DNA from: DASVUS01 sp036388675
GTDB taxonomy: Bacteria > Armatimonadota > Abditibacteriia > Abditibacteriales > Abditibacteriaceae
NCBI GenBank assembly: GCA_036388675.1
Contig: DASVRI010000039.1
Span: 216,525-280,524 of the forward strand
Length of the DNA: 64,000 nucleotides
Reading direction: 5' to 3'
Shown: positions 26,065 through 34,506 of the stretch, piece after piece
Layout: each line of letters begins with the position of its first letter
How positions within the stretch are numbered: position 1 is the first letter of the stretch
Program-made: the position numbers and the translations under genes
Notes under the pieces: model-generated
Database searches by the model: none
Told to the model about the DNA's origin: nothing
What the model saw: the letters and a program-made list of their open reading frames with translations, nothing else

Positions 26065-28007
26065 TATTGAGGCACGGCGGCGCTAAGTGGGCCGGCTGCA
26101 TCGCCAACGGGAGATGGACGCCAGCGGTAGAGAATGACCTTGTTGCGATAATTTTCTTCGACAAAGATGAGGTACTCGCCATTTGAACGGCGAAAGGCGC
26201 TTAGCGCGTTCGGCATATCGACCCAGCCGGTGACCTCCACACTGCCAAAAGCAGCGCCGGGATTGAGGTAGCCGACAAAGCTGCCGTCATCGGCGCGAAA
26301 TACTTGCACCTGAGAACGCGTTTCCACACCCACAAGAAACACGTAATCGCCTTCAACGGCCATCGCTTTCATGGTAACTTTGGGGCCGGACTTGGGTTTG
26401 AAGTCGTGCGGCACATCCAGCACCCACGTCGCCTGGCGATTGCCTTTGCTCCAGTTGTCGTAGCGCGCCAGCACTTTGCCGACGATGCCCCACGTTTCTT
26501 CTTTCTTCTGCGGCGAGTAGCCCGCCAGATACATGGTGTCGCTTTCGGGAAAATACTGGATGCGCTGCAAACTGTCGAACAGCGCCGGGCCATCAAACGA
26601 TTGAGCAGCACCATATTGTGGTTTGCCACTCGCATCGAAACCGATGAGAGGCGTCATGCGAATTTGTTTTCCGCTGCACTCCCACAAATTGCCGCCCTTG
26701 TCGGCCCACACGCCCCATCCGCCCAGCAGCCGCTTATACGAGTAGGCGCGTTGGGCGAATTCACCATTGTCCGGGGAAAAGTAATACACCTCGACCGCAT
26801 TGGTGTACATATCCGTCTCAAAAAGCAGCAACCTGCCGTCCACACGGCGTGCAAAGGCGGCGTGGTAAGAGCATTCTTTGCGGCGCGCGTCGTCCTGAGT
26901 ACTCGGGTCGTAAGTGTAACCGCGCAGCGTCGCCTGCTTGCCGGGTGGACGCGTGTAGTCCATCACGTAATGCTCTTCGCCCCCATAGACGTGCGCGCCA
27001 TCGCTGGCCGGATCGACAACTGCGCTGTCGCGAAAGTGCAGTCCGTTCAGTTCCCACACGAGTTTCCCATCGGGCGCGAACTTGCGCAGGATCGTGCCGT
27101 CCCAGGCGCCGCCACTCAGCGCAACGAACAAATTACCGGCGGCATCCGTAGCCGCACCGGCCAGGTGGAACAGCTTCTGCGCTTTGACTTCGCCCGGCGT
27201 TCCCGCTGCCATGCCGCCCTGAACACCAAAGCATCCGGTCATGCGCGGCACAGCCGCCAGATCATAGAACAACACCTGAGAGCGCGGCCCATTATCGCAC
27301 ACGATCAGACGGCCTCGGTTGTCGATGGAAAGTGCTGTGGGCTTTCCGGCATCGACAATTTTCCCCGACTGGAGATTGCCTTCGGCATCATAATGGAGAA
27401 TCTGCGTGCCGGCCAGAATCCACAACGAACCTTGCCTGTCGAATACCACATCGCGCGCACTGGCAACGTTGAAGGATTGCACCAACGACAAATTACTTGT
27501 GCTGCGAACTTGAATATCGCCGTTATCGCGCACGATGCAAAGAGTGGTGTCGGAAGCCGCCATGCCCACGGCTTTACCCACCGCGATTTGATCGACATAC
27601 TTGTGCTTATCGCGGCGAAAGCGTAGCAGGTCGCCTTCGGTGTTGACCAGGTAGATGTAGGTGCCGTCTATGGCTACCGACTGGCCGGCAGTGCCCCAGC
27701 CCCATGCCTTATGCCCGCCCTGGCCGTCGTATTGTTTGAGGAGTTCAGAATGGACATCGCCGTCTTTGTAGATGCCGGTGCAGCGGCCCGCTTCGTCCCA
27801 CTCGCTGGCGGCATACAGTGTGCCGTCGGGACTCACTTCAATCTCGTCCACATAGTTTTGCACCCATTTGTTGTCGGCACCACCGAAGCTGTTACCGATC
27901 CACGAAGTCTCATGGGGAAGGTCTTGCGCGCTGGCCGGCACACAAAGCAGCCACAGGGCACCAACGGCAACGGCTACAACACGCATACAAAAGCGATTCA
28001 CTTTCAT
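26064..28007 (-). CDS. Secreted NHL/SMP-30-like beta-propeller protein
   Basis: 647 residues starting at ATG 28007 behind AGGAGG. A signal peptide (VVAVAVGALWLLCVPASAQ, cut near residue 28) precedes propeller-type repeats: VDEIEVSPDGTLYAASEW, GTYIYLVNTEGDLLRFRRD, DVVFDRQGSLWILAG, LSIDNRGRLIVCDNG and a second half with WGVWADKGGNLW. No catalytic family recognised; related proteins occur in numbers in organisms that degrade polysaccharides, but ligand binding versus enzymatic roles cannot be settled. It is monocistronic, with hairpins on both sides. One GAGTACTC is internal. Confidence 0.75.
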   Translation of the reverse strand: MKVNRFCMRVVAVAVGALWLLCVPASAQDLPHETSWIGNSFGGADNKWVQNYVDEIEVSPDGTLYAASEWDEAGRCTGIYKDGDVHSELLKQYDGQGGHKAWGWGTAGQSVAIDGTYIYLVNTEGDLLRFRRDKHKYVDQIAVGKAVGMAASDTTLCIVRDNGDIQVRSTSNLSLVQSFNVASARDVVFDRQGSLWILAGTQILHYDAEGNLQSGKIVDAGKPTALSIDNRGRLIVCDNGPRSQVLFYDLAAVPRMTGCFGVQGGMAAGTPGEVKAQKLFHLAGAATDAAGNLFVALSGGAWDGTILRKFAPDGKLVWELNGLHFRDSAVVDPASDGAHVYGGEEHYVMDYTRPPGKQATLRGYTYDPSTQDDARRKECSYHAAFARRVDGRLLLFETDMYTNAVEVYYFSPDNGEFAQRAYSYKRLLGGWGVWADKGGNLWECSGKQIRMTPLIGFDASGKPQYGAAQSFDGPALFDSLQRIQYFPESDTMYLAGYSPQKKEETWGIVGKVLARYDNWSKGNRQATWVLDVPHDFKPKSGPKVTMKAMAVEGDYVFLVGVETRSQVQVFRADDGSFVGYLNPGAAFGSVEVTGWVDMPNALSAFRRSNGEYLIFVEENYRNKVILYRWRPSPVGDAAGPLSAAVPQ

Positions 28008-28120
28008 GATGCCTCCTGTGATGAGTACCGATAGACAGAGCTTCGACAGGAACAGATTATCAGGTAGAAGTAACCATATTATACGTCATATTACGTGGCA
28101 ATTGAGGCGCAAGAGACGGC

Positions 28121-28158
28121 ACAAATCGCCTTTACGAGTACTCGCAAAGGCGGTTTGT
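28121..28158. terminator. 38-base palindromic hairpin centred on GAGTACTC
   Basis: 19-base arms (28121-28139 and 28140-28158) pair with two mismatches that are G-T type in RNA. The GAGTACTC forms the tip. It lies 127 bases downstream of the zinc-peptidase stop and upstream of the propeller gene (both minus strand), so it probably ends the former. Confidence 0.6.
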
Positions 28159-28284
28159 GTGAGGTAGGGATGGGTTGAACTTAATAACAATCGTTAAGAG
28201 CTGAAGGCACGGCGCATGAGTGCCTTTTGGTGGAGACTGTTTCGATGCCGCGCCGCGCAAACACAATGGCCACTCAACGGTCAA

Positions 28285-29124
28285 TCAGCTTTCGAAGGTA
28301 TTGCCGTTTTGCAGGTCGCCCGATTTAAAACCGCGCTGGAACCAGGTCGCACGCTGCTGCGAAGTGCCGTGCGTGAACGAATCGGGAACCACGTAGCCGC
28401 GCGCTCGCTGCTGCAACTGATCGTCGCCGACCGCACTGGCCGCATTGAGTGCCTCTTCTACATCGCCGGGGTCGAGAATGTTGCGCTGCTGCGCGTAATG
28501 CGCCCACACACCGGCATAATAATCGGCTTGCAATTCGAGTCGCACCGATAGCTGATTAGATTGACTTTTACTGGTGCGCTGTTGTAACGCCTGCACTTCG
28601 GCCATCGTGCCGAGTTGTTTCTGAACGTGATGCCCCACTTCATGTGCGATGACATAAGCCTGAGCGAAATCGCCGGGAGCGCCATAGCGAGAGTTCAGTT
28701 CACGAAAAAATGCAAAATCCAGGTACAGCTTTTCATCGTTCGGGCAATAAAACGGCCCGGCAGAAGATCCCGCTATACCGCACGCCGACTGCACCTGTCC
28801 CGAATACAGCACAATTTTCGGTTCGCGATAACGCCGTCCGATGCGCCGAAACAGTTCGCCCCAGACATCTTCGGTATCGGCCAGCACCACCGCGACGAAC
28901 TTACGCTCCGGGCTGTCGAGTTGGGCGCGCTGTGCGCTGTCCGATGCCGGAACAGTGGATGGCTGGCGGCTCGGCTGTGTATCCAGAACAACGCTGGGGT
29001 CGCCGCCCAGAAAATAGATCAACAAACCCAGCACCAGCGCACCAACACCGCCCACCGGCGCCACACGACTCATGCCGCCGGCATTTTCCACATTCTGGCT
29101 TTCACGCCGTCCGGTCCACTTCAT
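28285..29124 (-). CDS. Neutral zinc metallopeptidase, YpfJ/KPN_02809 family
   Basis: 279 residues with family-typical N-terminus MKWTGRRESQNVEN, one transmembrane segment (~24-40, VGGVGALVLGLLIYFLGG) and an extracytoplasmic domain. The zinc motif HEVGHHVQ within YVIAHEVGHHVQKQLG has the HExxH signature; a third ligand is expected in ELQADYYAGVW. FFRELNSRYGAPGDFAQAY and YCPNDEKLYLD are also characteristic. These are membrane-anchored peptidases whose substrates are unknown. It is monocistronic, and a GAGTACTC lies about 110 bases upstream. Confidence 0.93.
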   Translation of the reverse strand: MKWTGRRESQNVENAGGMSRVAPVGGVGALVLGLLIYFLGGDPSVVLDTQPSRQPSTVPASDSAQRAQLDSPERKFVAVVLADTEDVWGELFRRIGRRYREPKIVLYSGQVQSACGIAGSSAGPFYCPNDEKLYLDFAFFRELNSRYGAPGDFAQAYVIAHEVGHHVQKQLGTMAEVQALQQRTSKSQSNQLSVRLELQADYYAGVWAHYAQQRNILDPGDVEEALNAASAVGDDQLQQRARGYVVPDSFTHGTSQQRATWFQRGFKSGDLQNGNTFES

Positions 29125-29265
29125 GACAAATCCCCTTCCGCTTTTTGACAGTCACAGAGCAAAAATCGCGCGCAAGTGTCACTTATCCCAATAAAGATGA
29201 GAATTGCCGTAACACATACGCCAGCGTGCCCGAGTACTCGACGACTTATCACCCGACGTTTGTCA

Positions 29266-29320
29266 CAGTATTCGGCTGAACGGTTATTCGGTTGAACCGT
29301 TATTCGGCGGAACCGTTAGC
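29266..29320. repeat. Short tandem repeat (about 17 bases, three imperfect units)
   Basis: GTTATTCGG-tTGAACC-type units repeat three times (CGGCTGAAC, CGGTTGAACC, CGGCGGAACC) just after the ArfB gene's 3' side. The function is unknown. Confidence 0.6.
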
Positions 29321-29330
29321 ATTACGACAA

Positions 29331-29753
29331 TCAATCGTCAGTGGCAGGCCCCATCCGCCGATTCTGTTTGATTTGACCGCGATGGCGTTTTGCTTCCAAC
29401 ACCCGCGTGCGAGAAGCGCGCGTTGGCTTGGTCTTGACGCGAGGTTTTGGCACGATGACCGACTGGCGCAGCAGTTCGACAAATCGCTCTAGAACGTCTT
29501 GCCGGTTGCGTTCCTGTGTACGGAACTGCTGGCCTTTGATAATCAGCACACCGTCATCCGTGAGGCGATTTCCGGCGAGTTGCGTGAGGCGCTGGCGCAC
29601 ATTGTCCGGCATCGACAACTGATTAATGTCATAACGCAGCACAACAGCCGACGAGACTTTGTTGACATTCTGGCCGCCCGGCCCGGAAGCACGCACGAAA
29701 TCATACTGAATGTCGTTTTCATCAACCGCAATGCCATACGCGATCTCGATCAT
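29331..29753 (-). CDS. arfB: Alternative ribosome-rescue factor ArfB (YaeJ)
   Basis: 140 residues. It is a stand-alone RF-1-like domain with the peptidyl-tRNA hydrolysis motif GGQ at 26-28 (SGPGGQNVNK), and the long basic C-terminal tail (PKPRVKTKPTRASR...KRHRGQIKQNRR) that inserts into the mRNA channel of stalled ribosomes. Length and layout match ArfB and not a full release factor. It rescues ribosomes stalled on non-stop mRNA. Start ATG 29753; it is divergent from the kinase at 29883. Confidence 0.95.
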   Translation of the reverse strand: MIEIAYGIAVDENDIQYDFVRASGPGGQNVNKVSSAVVLRYDINQLSMPDNVRQRLTQLAGNRLTDDGVLIIKGQQFRTQERNRQDVLERFVELLRQSVIVPKPRVKTKPTRASRTRVLEAKRHRGQIKQNRRMGPATDD

Positions 29754-29882
29754 ATCCTCAGCCTCTCAAACGACACACAGGTTACAGTGTCACGCGCAAT
29801 GGGTATCATGACATGCACTGCTCTTTTTTCATATCTTCGCCACCGGGGTTAAGTAACGCTGGACAGTGAAGAGTACTCAGCT

Positions 29883-30374
29883 ATGATTCAACATTCTCCG
29901 CAAGTCGCCATTCTCATCGGTTTACAAGGCGCAGGAAAAAGCACCTTTTATCGCATACACCTGGCAGCCACGCATCTGCACATCAGCAAAGACAATTTTC
30001 GTCATGCAAAGAGCCGTGATAAACGCCAGCAAACTTTGCTGCGCGATGCTCTGCAAGAAGGAAGATCCGCAGCCATCGATAACACAAATCCTGCCGTTGC
30101 AGATCGTGTTCCACTGATGGAGATCGCGCAGGAATTCCACGCGCCCACCGTCGCCTACTATTTTCAACCCGCGTTGGCCGCTTGTCTGGAACGCAACCGA
30201 GGTCGAGAAGGCGTGGCGCGTGTGCCGGACATCGCCCTTTTCGCAACTCTGAAAAAGTTGCAGGCTCCTTCATTGGCCGAAGGCTTTGATGCCATTTTCC
30301 ATGTCTGCAACCTGGAAGACGGCTCGTTCGAGATTACTTCACAAGAACTGCCCGCCCAGGAGCAGACTTCATAA
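29883..30374 (+). CDS. P-loop kinase (AAA_33, polynucleotide-kinase/zeta-like)
   Basis: 163 residues. Walker A is ILIGLQGAGKST (~10-21); SKDNFRH and AIDNTNP are characteristic of the kinase half of T4 PNK/PNKP and related small AAA_33 proteins, with a lid-like ERNRGREGVARVPD. The substrate (RNA/DNA end, or a small molecule) cannot be decided. Start ATG 29883 is preceded at 29871 by a GAGTACTC, placed where a ribosome site would be. The gene ends convergently with anmK, overlapping it by 6 bases. Confidence 0.8.
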   Translation: MIQHSPQVAILIGLQGAGKSTFYRIHLAATHLHISKDNFRHAKSRDKRQQTLLRDALQEGRSAAIDNTNPAVADRVPLMEIAQEFHAPTVAYYFQPALAACLERNRGREGVARVPDIALFATLKKLQAPSLAEGFDAIFHVCNLEDGSFEITSQELPAQEQTS

Positions 30375-31592
30375 AGTTTTTCGATCTCTGTCGGCCCAGA
30401 CACCTGGAACCAATTTACCCATCACGACGTGTCGGCTGGCTCCGGTTGCCGACGGCACATTCGTCGTGTGACCCCGAACAGCCTCATGCGCCAGCACCGC
30501 AAAAGCCATAGCCTCTTTAGCATCGCTGCGAATTCCAACATCTTCCAGTGTGGACACCTTGTAAGGAATGCGCTCCGCCAGCATTTGTCGCAGCGTGTCA
30601 TTGAACGCACCGCCGCCACCGAGAATCACTTCCGTAGTGCAATTTGCATTTGCACCGGCGTGCTGTTGAGTACTCAGCACGCGATAACTGGCGGCAATCG
30701 ACTCGGCAGTGAAAGCTGTCGCTGTGGCCACGATGTCAGCGGCATCAAGGCCGCGCGCTTTTCCATCACGCACAAACTGGGAGGTGTAAGATTTACCGAA
30801 CTCTTCGCGTCCCGCTGTTTTGGGCGGCTCGCGCTGAAAGTATGGGTTTTGCATCAACTGCGTGAGCCATTGTTCATTGGCCTTGCCTTGCCGGGCGAGT
30901 TGCCCGTTGTCATCGAAATTCTTCGCGCCACCCGTTAGCAGGCGCACACATTCGTCGATTACCATGTTGCCGGGGCCGGTGTCCCACGCCTGCACATCAG
31001 CGATGCTGCCACGCGCAGGCAGCCATGTCAGGTTAGCGATGCCGCCAATGTTTTGCACAATGCGATTACGCTCAGGATGGCGCAGCAAGAGGTAATCGAA
31101 GAGAGGCACGAGTGGCGCGCCCTGTCCACCGGCAGCCATATCGCGCGGGCGAAAATCGGCCACCGTCGTGATTCCGGTGCGTTCCGCGATGACTGACGGT
31201 TCGCCGATTTGCAACGTGACGCCCTCACCCGGTAGATGGCAAATGGTTTGGCCGTGAGAACCAATCAAGTCCACGTCCTGCGGCTGCAAATTGCAGCTTT
31301 CGAGTACTCGCAAGGCGGCGTCGGCAAACAACTCGCCGAGAAGAAAGTTCAAGCGCGCCACTTCCGGCACCGAGCCATCTTCACACAATTGCAGAATGCG
31401 TTCGCGTGTCGCGTCTTCAAACGGCACGCACAGGAACCCACGGAGTTGCACCGTCATGTTTTCGCCACTGCCGGCGATTTCTACGCAAGCCGCATCAATG
31501 CCATCAAGGGAAGTGCCCGACATCAGCCCGATAACGGTGTGGCTCTTTTGGTGGGTGTAATCGTGCATCCAGGAGAACATATACTCAAGCAT
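30369..31592 (-). CDS. anmK: Anhydro-N-acetylmuramic acid kinase AnmK
   Basis: Phosphorylates 1,6-anhydro-MurNAc released from peptidoglycan, opening its ring to give MurNAc-6-phosphate for cell-wall recycling. Hallmarks are VIGLMSGTSLDGIDAACVE, DLIGSHGQTICHLPGEG, VADFRPRDMAAGGQGAPLVP, QNIGGIANLTWLP, WDTGPGNMVIDE and ILGGGGAFNDTL. The annotated start ATG 31592 may be late or early: in-frame ATGs at 31580 and 31568 follow, the last giving MHDYTHQKSHTVIGL. No murQ or amgK neighbour is visible. It is divergent from the phosphatase gene by only ~20 bases, so the promoters overlap. Two GAGTACTC copies are internal. Confidence 0.95.
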   Translation of the reverse strand: MLEYMFSWMHDYTHQKSHTVIGLMSGTSLDGIDAACVEIAGSGENMTVQLRGFLCVPFEDATRERILQLCEDGSVPEVARLNFLLGELFADAALRVLESCNLQPQDVDLIGSHGQTICHLPGEGVTLQIGEPSVIAERTGITTVADFRPRDMAAGGQGAPLVPLFDYLLLRHPERNRIVQNIGGIANLTWLPARGSIADVQAWDTGPGNMVIDECVRLLTGGAKNFDDNGQLARQGKANEQWLTQLMQNPYFQREPPKTAGREEFGKSYTSQFVRDGKARGLDAADIVATATAFTAESIAASYRVLSTQQHAGANANCTTEVILGGGGAFNDTLRQMLAERIPYKVSTLEDVGIRSDAKEAMAFAVLAHEAVRGHTTNVPSATGASRHVVMGKLVPGVWADRDRKTL

Positions 31593-31613
31593 ACCTCTTC
31601 ACGCAGGGAGCAC

Positions 31614-32090
31614 ATGAGTACTCAGAAAAAAGTTCGCGTTCTGTTTGTCTGCCTGGGCAACATCTGCCGTTCGCCAATGGCCGAAGCAGTTTTCAGGCAC
31701 CTGGTAGAAAAAGCCGGTTTACAAAACACCATTGAAGCCGATTCGGCGGGCACCGGCGATTGGCACGTGGGACAACCGGCGCATCACGGCACGCGCACGA
31801 TTTTGCAAAAGAACCATATCTCCTACAATGGACGTGGACGGCAGATCGCGCACAACGACCTCGACAAATTCGATTACATCGTCACCATGGATAACGAAAA
31901 TCTGGGCGATGTGCAACGGCTGGGCAAGGGCCGCGCGAAGATAGAGCCGCTACTGAGCTACGCACCGGATGCAAGCGTGCAGGAAGTGCCCGACCCGTAT
32001 TACAGCGGCGGCTTTGAAGGCGTATATCAATTGGTACAGGCGGGCGCTGCGGGTTTGCTCGACACGATTCGCAGGGAACACGTTCTGTGA
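31614..32090 (+). CDS. Low-molecular-weight protein tyrosine phosphatase family protein
   Basis: 158 residues from ATG 31614, which begins ATGAGTACTC: the start codon's G is the first base of a GAGTACTC copy. AGGGAG precedes it closely. P-loop VCLGNICRSP (Cys13 nucleophile, Arg19) and the general-acid loop VPDPYYSGG place it in the LMW-PTP family. The GTG of the fructosamine-kinase-like gene overlaps its stop. In other bacteria this phosphatase/kinase pairing has been linked to deglycation (removal of ribulosamine 5-phosphate), so a sugar-phosphate substrate is as likely as phosphotyrosine. Not a Wzb-type capsule partner: no exopolysaccharide genes nearby. Confidence 0.92.
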   Translation: MSTQKKVRVLFVCLGNICRSPMAEAVFRHLVEKAGLQNTIEADSAGTGDWHVGQPAHHGTRTILQKNHISYNGRGRQIAHNDLDKFDYIVTMDNENLGDVQRLGKGRAKIEPLLSYAPDASVQEVPDPYYSGGFEGVYQLVQAGAAGLLDTIRREHVL

Positions 32091-32974
32091 GTCCTCTTCC
32101 ACCGCAACTGCACGAGGCCGTGCAACAAATTTTGAGCACCGATCTGCTCCACGTGCAGTTGCTGAGTGGCGGCATGGTGAATCACGCCGCACGCATACAA
32201 ACGCGAGACGGTGTTGTGTTCGTGAAATGGTCGCAAAGTGCTACGTTCGCGATGTATCGTGCGGAAGCCGATGGTCTTCATGCACTGCGATCAACACAAA
32301 CCTTGCGCGTGCCGCACGTAATCGCCATTGGTCAGGCGCCGCCATTCTTAGCTTTGGAGTTCATCGAGGAACGAATGCCTCCTGACGCGAAGCGATTCAC
32401 CCGGCGCTTTGCAACAGCGCTGGCGCAAATGCACAGCCGCACACGTTGTATGCGCGGCTTCGGCTTCGCAGACGACAACTTTATCGGCGCGCTGCCGCAG
32501 CGTAATACGTGGCACCCTGACTGGCCATCGTTTTATCGCGATTGCCGGCTCGTGCCTCAAATTGAAATGGCACGCGAACGCCAATTACTTCCCGCAACAC
32601 GAGAGCACGCACTGCAACGAGTACTCGAAAATGTGGAAAGGCTGCTGCACGTTTTACCTTCTCAGCCATCACTGCTACACGGCGACTTGTGGAGCGGCAA
32701 CTTCCTGGCGGCAGGAGACGAACCCGTTATTTTCGACCCGGCGGCTTACTACGGCGAACGCGAAGTAGAGATTGCTTACATCGAGTTGTTCGGCGGCTTC
32801 CCCGCAGGATTTGTCGCAGCGTACCATGAGGCGTATCCTTTAGAAGATGGTTACGAACAACGACGCGCGTTGCATCAACTCTATCCGCTGCTGGTGCACC
32901 TTAATTACTTTGGTGAAACTTACGGGCCACGCGTTGACCACGCCTGCGAGATGTGCCGCACCGCGCTTTTGTGA
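32087..32974 (+). CDS. Fructosamine/ketosamine 3-kinase family protein
   Basis: 295 residues from GTG 32087, overlapping the phosphatase stop (GTGA). It has the fructosamine-kinase fold: VFVKWSQSATFAMYRAEADG (ATP-binding region), LALEFIEE hinge, SLLHGDLWSGN catalytic loop and IFDPAAYYGEREVEIAY metal loop, ending HLNYFGETYGPRV. Family members phosphorylate protein-bound Amadori products (fructosamines, or in bacteria mainly ribulosamines and erythrulosamines) so that the sugar falls off and the amine is restored. The phosphatase partner and the downstream dipeptidase fit a deglycation/repair operon. Confidence 0.92.
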   Translation: MSPLPPQLHEAVQQILSTDLLHVQLLSGGMVNHAARIQTRDGVVFVKWSQSATFAMYRAEADGLHALRSTQTLRVPHVIAIGQAPPFLALEFIEERMPPDAKRFTRRFATALAQMHSRTRCMRGFGFADDNFIGALPQRNTWHPDWPSFYRDCRLVPQIEMARERQLLPATREHALQRVLENVERLLHVLPSQPSLLHGDLWSGNFLAAGDEPVIFDPAAYYGEREVEIAYIELFGGFPAGFVAAYHEAYPLEDGYEQRRALHQLYPLLVHLNYFGETYGPRVDHACEMCRTALL

Positions 32975-33007
32975 AATACTGCACCGCAGGCAACGGGAGA
33001 GAATTGA

Positions 33008-34483
33008 ATGGTAGAAAATCCGGTTTATGCAGGCTTGGAGCCGCGCGAAATGTGGCGGCACTTCGCGGCACTCAACAGCATTCCTCGCCCATCGAGTCAG
33101 GAAAACGCGGTACGAGGCTACGTGAAGCAAGTCGCCGAAGCAGCAGGCGCAACGTGGCAAGAAGACGGCGCCGGTAACATCGTAGTGCGCGTGATGGCCA
33201 CTTCGCCGGTTGAAGCGAGTACTCCAAGTGTGGCCGTTCAAGCGCACCTCGACATGGTGTGCGAAAAACGCCCCAATGTAAATTTCAACTTCGAAACCGA
33301 TGCCATTGTACCGCGCCGAGAAGGCGACCGCATTTACGCCAGCGGCACAACTCTGGGCGCCGATAACGGCATTGGCGCCGCAATGGCTCTGGCGCTACTC
33401 ACGACGCCCGATTTGCAGCATGGCCCTCTCGAATTGCTGTTTACCGTCGAAGAAGAAACCGGCTTATACGGCGCAATGAAGCTCGACCCATCGCTGCTGC
33501 AATCGCGCCTGCTGATTAACCTCGATTCCGAAGACCCGAAAGAAATCACCATCGGCTGTGCGGGCGGCGCGACCACCATTCTGCGAGTGCCGGTTGCCGC
33601 CGAAGTTGCACCCGCAGAATGGAATGCGCATGATGTCGTCGTATCGGGCCTGAAAGGCGGGCACAGCGGCGTGCAAATTCATGAACCGCTGGCCAATGCC
33701 ATCAAGTTGCTGACACGAGTACTCAACGACCTGCGCAGCGCCGGAGTTGATTTTCGTGTGGTTGCTATTCATGGCGGTAGCGCGCACAACGCCATTCCGC
33801 GCGATGCCAGGGCAAGCATTCTTGTGCCGCCGCAAACAGTCGATCAAATCAAGACCATTGTTGCCCAAAGCCTCTCCTCATTGCAGCAACAATGGCACAA
33901 CAATGAGCCAGGCTTAAACATTGAAGTGCGCCCTGGAGCAACACCCGATATGGTGATGACGCAGGACAGCGGCAACACACTACTTCAGTTGTTGGACGCA
34001 TTGCCGCACGGCGTCCTTGCCTGGAGCGAGAAATTTGTTGATAAGGTCGAAACGTCCTCGAATTTGGCGCATGTTCACAGCGCGCCCGATTCGGTTGAAA
34101 TCTCCACCAGTTCGCGCAGTTTCATCGCAGCCAACCTCCAGAGAACGCAAGAGCAGATATGCGTGCTGGGCCAACAGGCGGGAGCCGGCATTGACGCCCG
34201 CGACGCCTATCCCGGCTGGGAGCCCAAAGCCGATTCTCGTCTGCTTAAAGTGGCGCAACGTGCTTACGAGCACACTTACGGTCACGCACCGCAGGTGGAA
34301 GTGGTACACGCCGGCCTGGAATGCGGTGCCATTGTCGATAAACTGCCCGGTATGGAAGCCGTTTCCTTCGGGCCGGAAATCGGTGGAGCGCACACACCCG
34401 AAGAATATGTCGGGGTGTCTTCAGTCGAGCCAACGTGGCAATTGCTCACAGGGCTTTTGCAGTCGTTGAATAGCAATCGTTGA
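33008..34483 (+). CDS. pepD: Aminoacyl-histidine (Xaa-His) dipeptidase PepD
   Basis: 491 residues, ATG 33008 behind GGGAGAGAA. An M20-family metallopeptidase with AVQAHLDMVCEK (first zinc ligand His and Asp), GTTLGADNGIGAAMAL (bridging Asp), LFTVEEETGLYGA (Glu base and ligand), LDSEDP and IGGAHTPEEYVG (last His ligand). It hydrolyses dipeptides, typically beta-Ala-His (carnosine-like) and related Xaa-His. In this operon it might release amino acids from peptides repaired by the kinase (inference). Two GAGTACTC copies are inside. It is 33 bases after the kinase-like gene. Confidence 0.93.
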   Translation: MVENPVYAGLEPREMWRHFAALNSIPRPSSQENAVRGYVKQVAEAAGATWQEDGAGNIVVRVMATSPVEASTPSVAVQAHLDMVCEKRPNVNFNFETDAIVPRREGDRIYASGTTLGADNGIGAAMALALLTTPDLQHGPLELLFTVEEETGLYGAMKLDPSLLQSRLLINLDSEDPKEITIGCAGGATTILRVPVAAEVAPAEWNAHDVVVSGLKGGHSGVQIHEPLANAIKLLTRVLNDLRSAGVDFRVVAIHGGSAHNAIPRDARASILVPPQTVDQIKTIVAQSLSSLQQQWHNNEPGLNIEVRPGATPDMVMTQDSGNTLLQLLDALPHGVLAWSEKFVDKVETSSNLAHVHSAPDSVEISTSSRSFIAANLQRTQEQICVLGQQAGAGIDARDAYPGWEPKADSRLLKVAQRAYEHTYGHAPQVEVVHAGLECGAIVDKLPGMEAVSFGPEIGGAHTPEEYVGVSSVEPTWQLLTGLLQSLNSNR

Positions 34484-34506
34484 AACTTATCAAAAGGATA
34501 AATAAC

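Noticed and set aside
26304..27626. A 440-codon plus-strand frame opposite the secreted propeller gene
   Set aside because: It is a high-GC antisense shadow; the minus-strand protein has a signal peptide, ribosome site and repeats.
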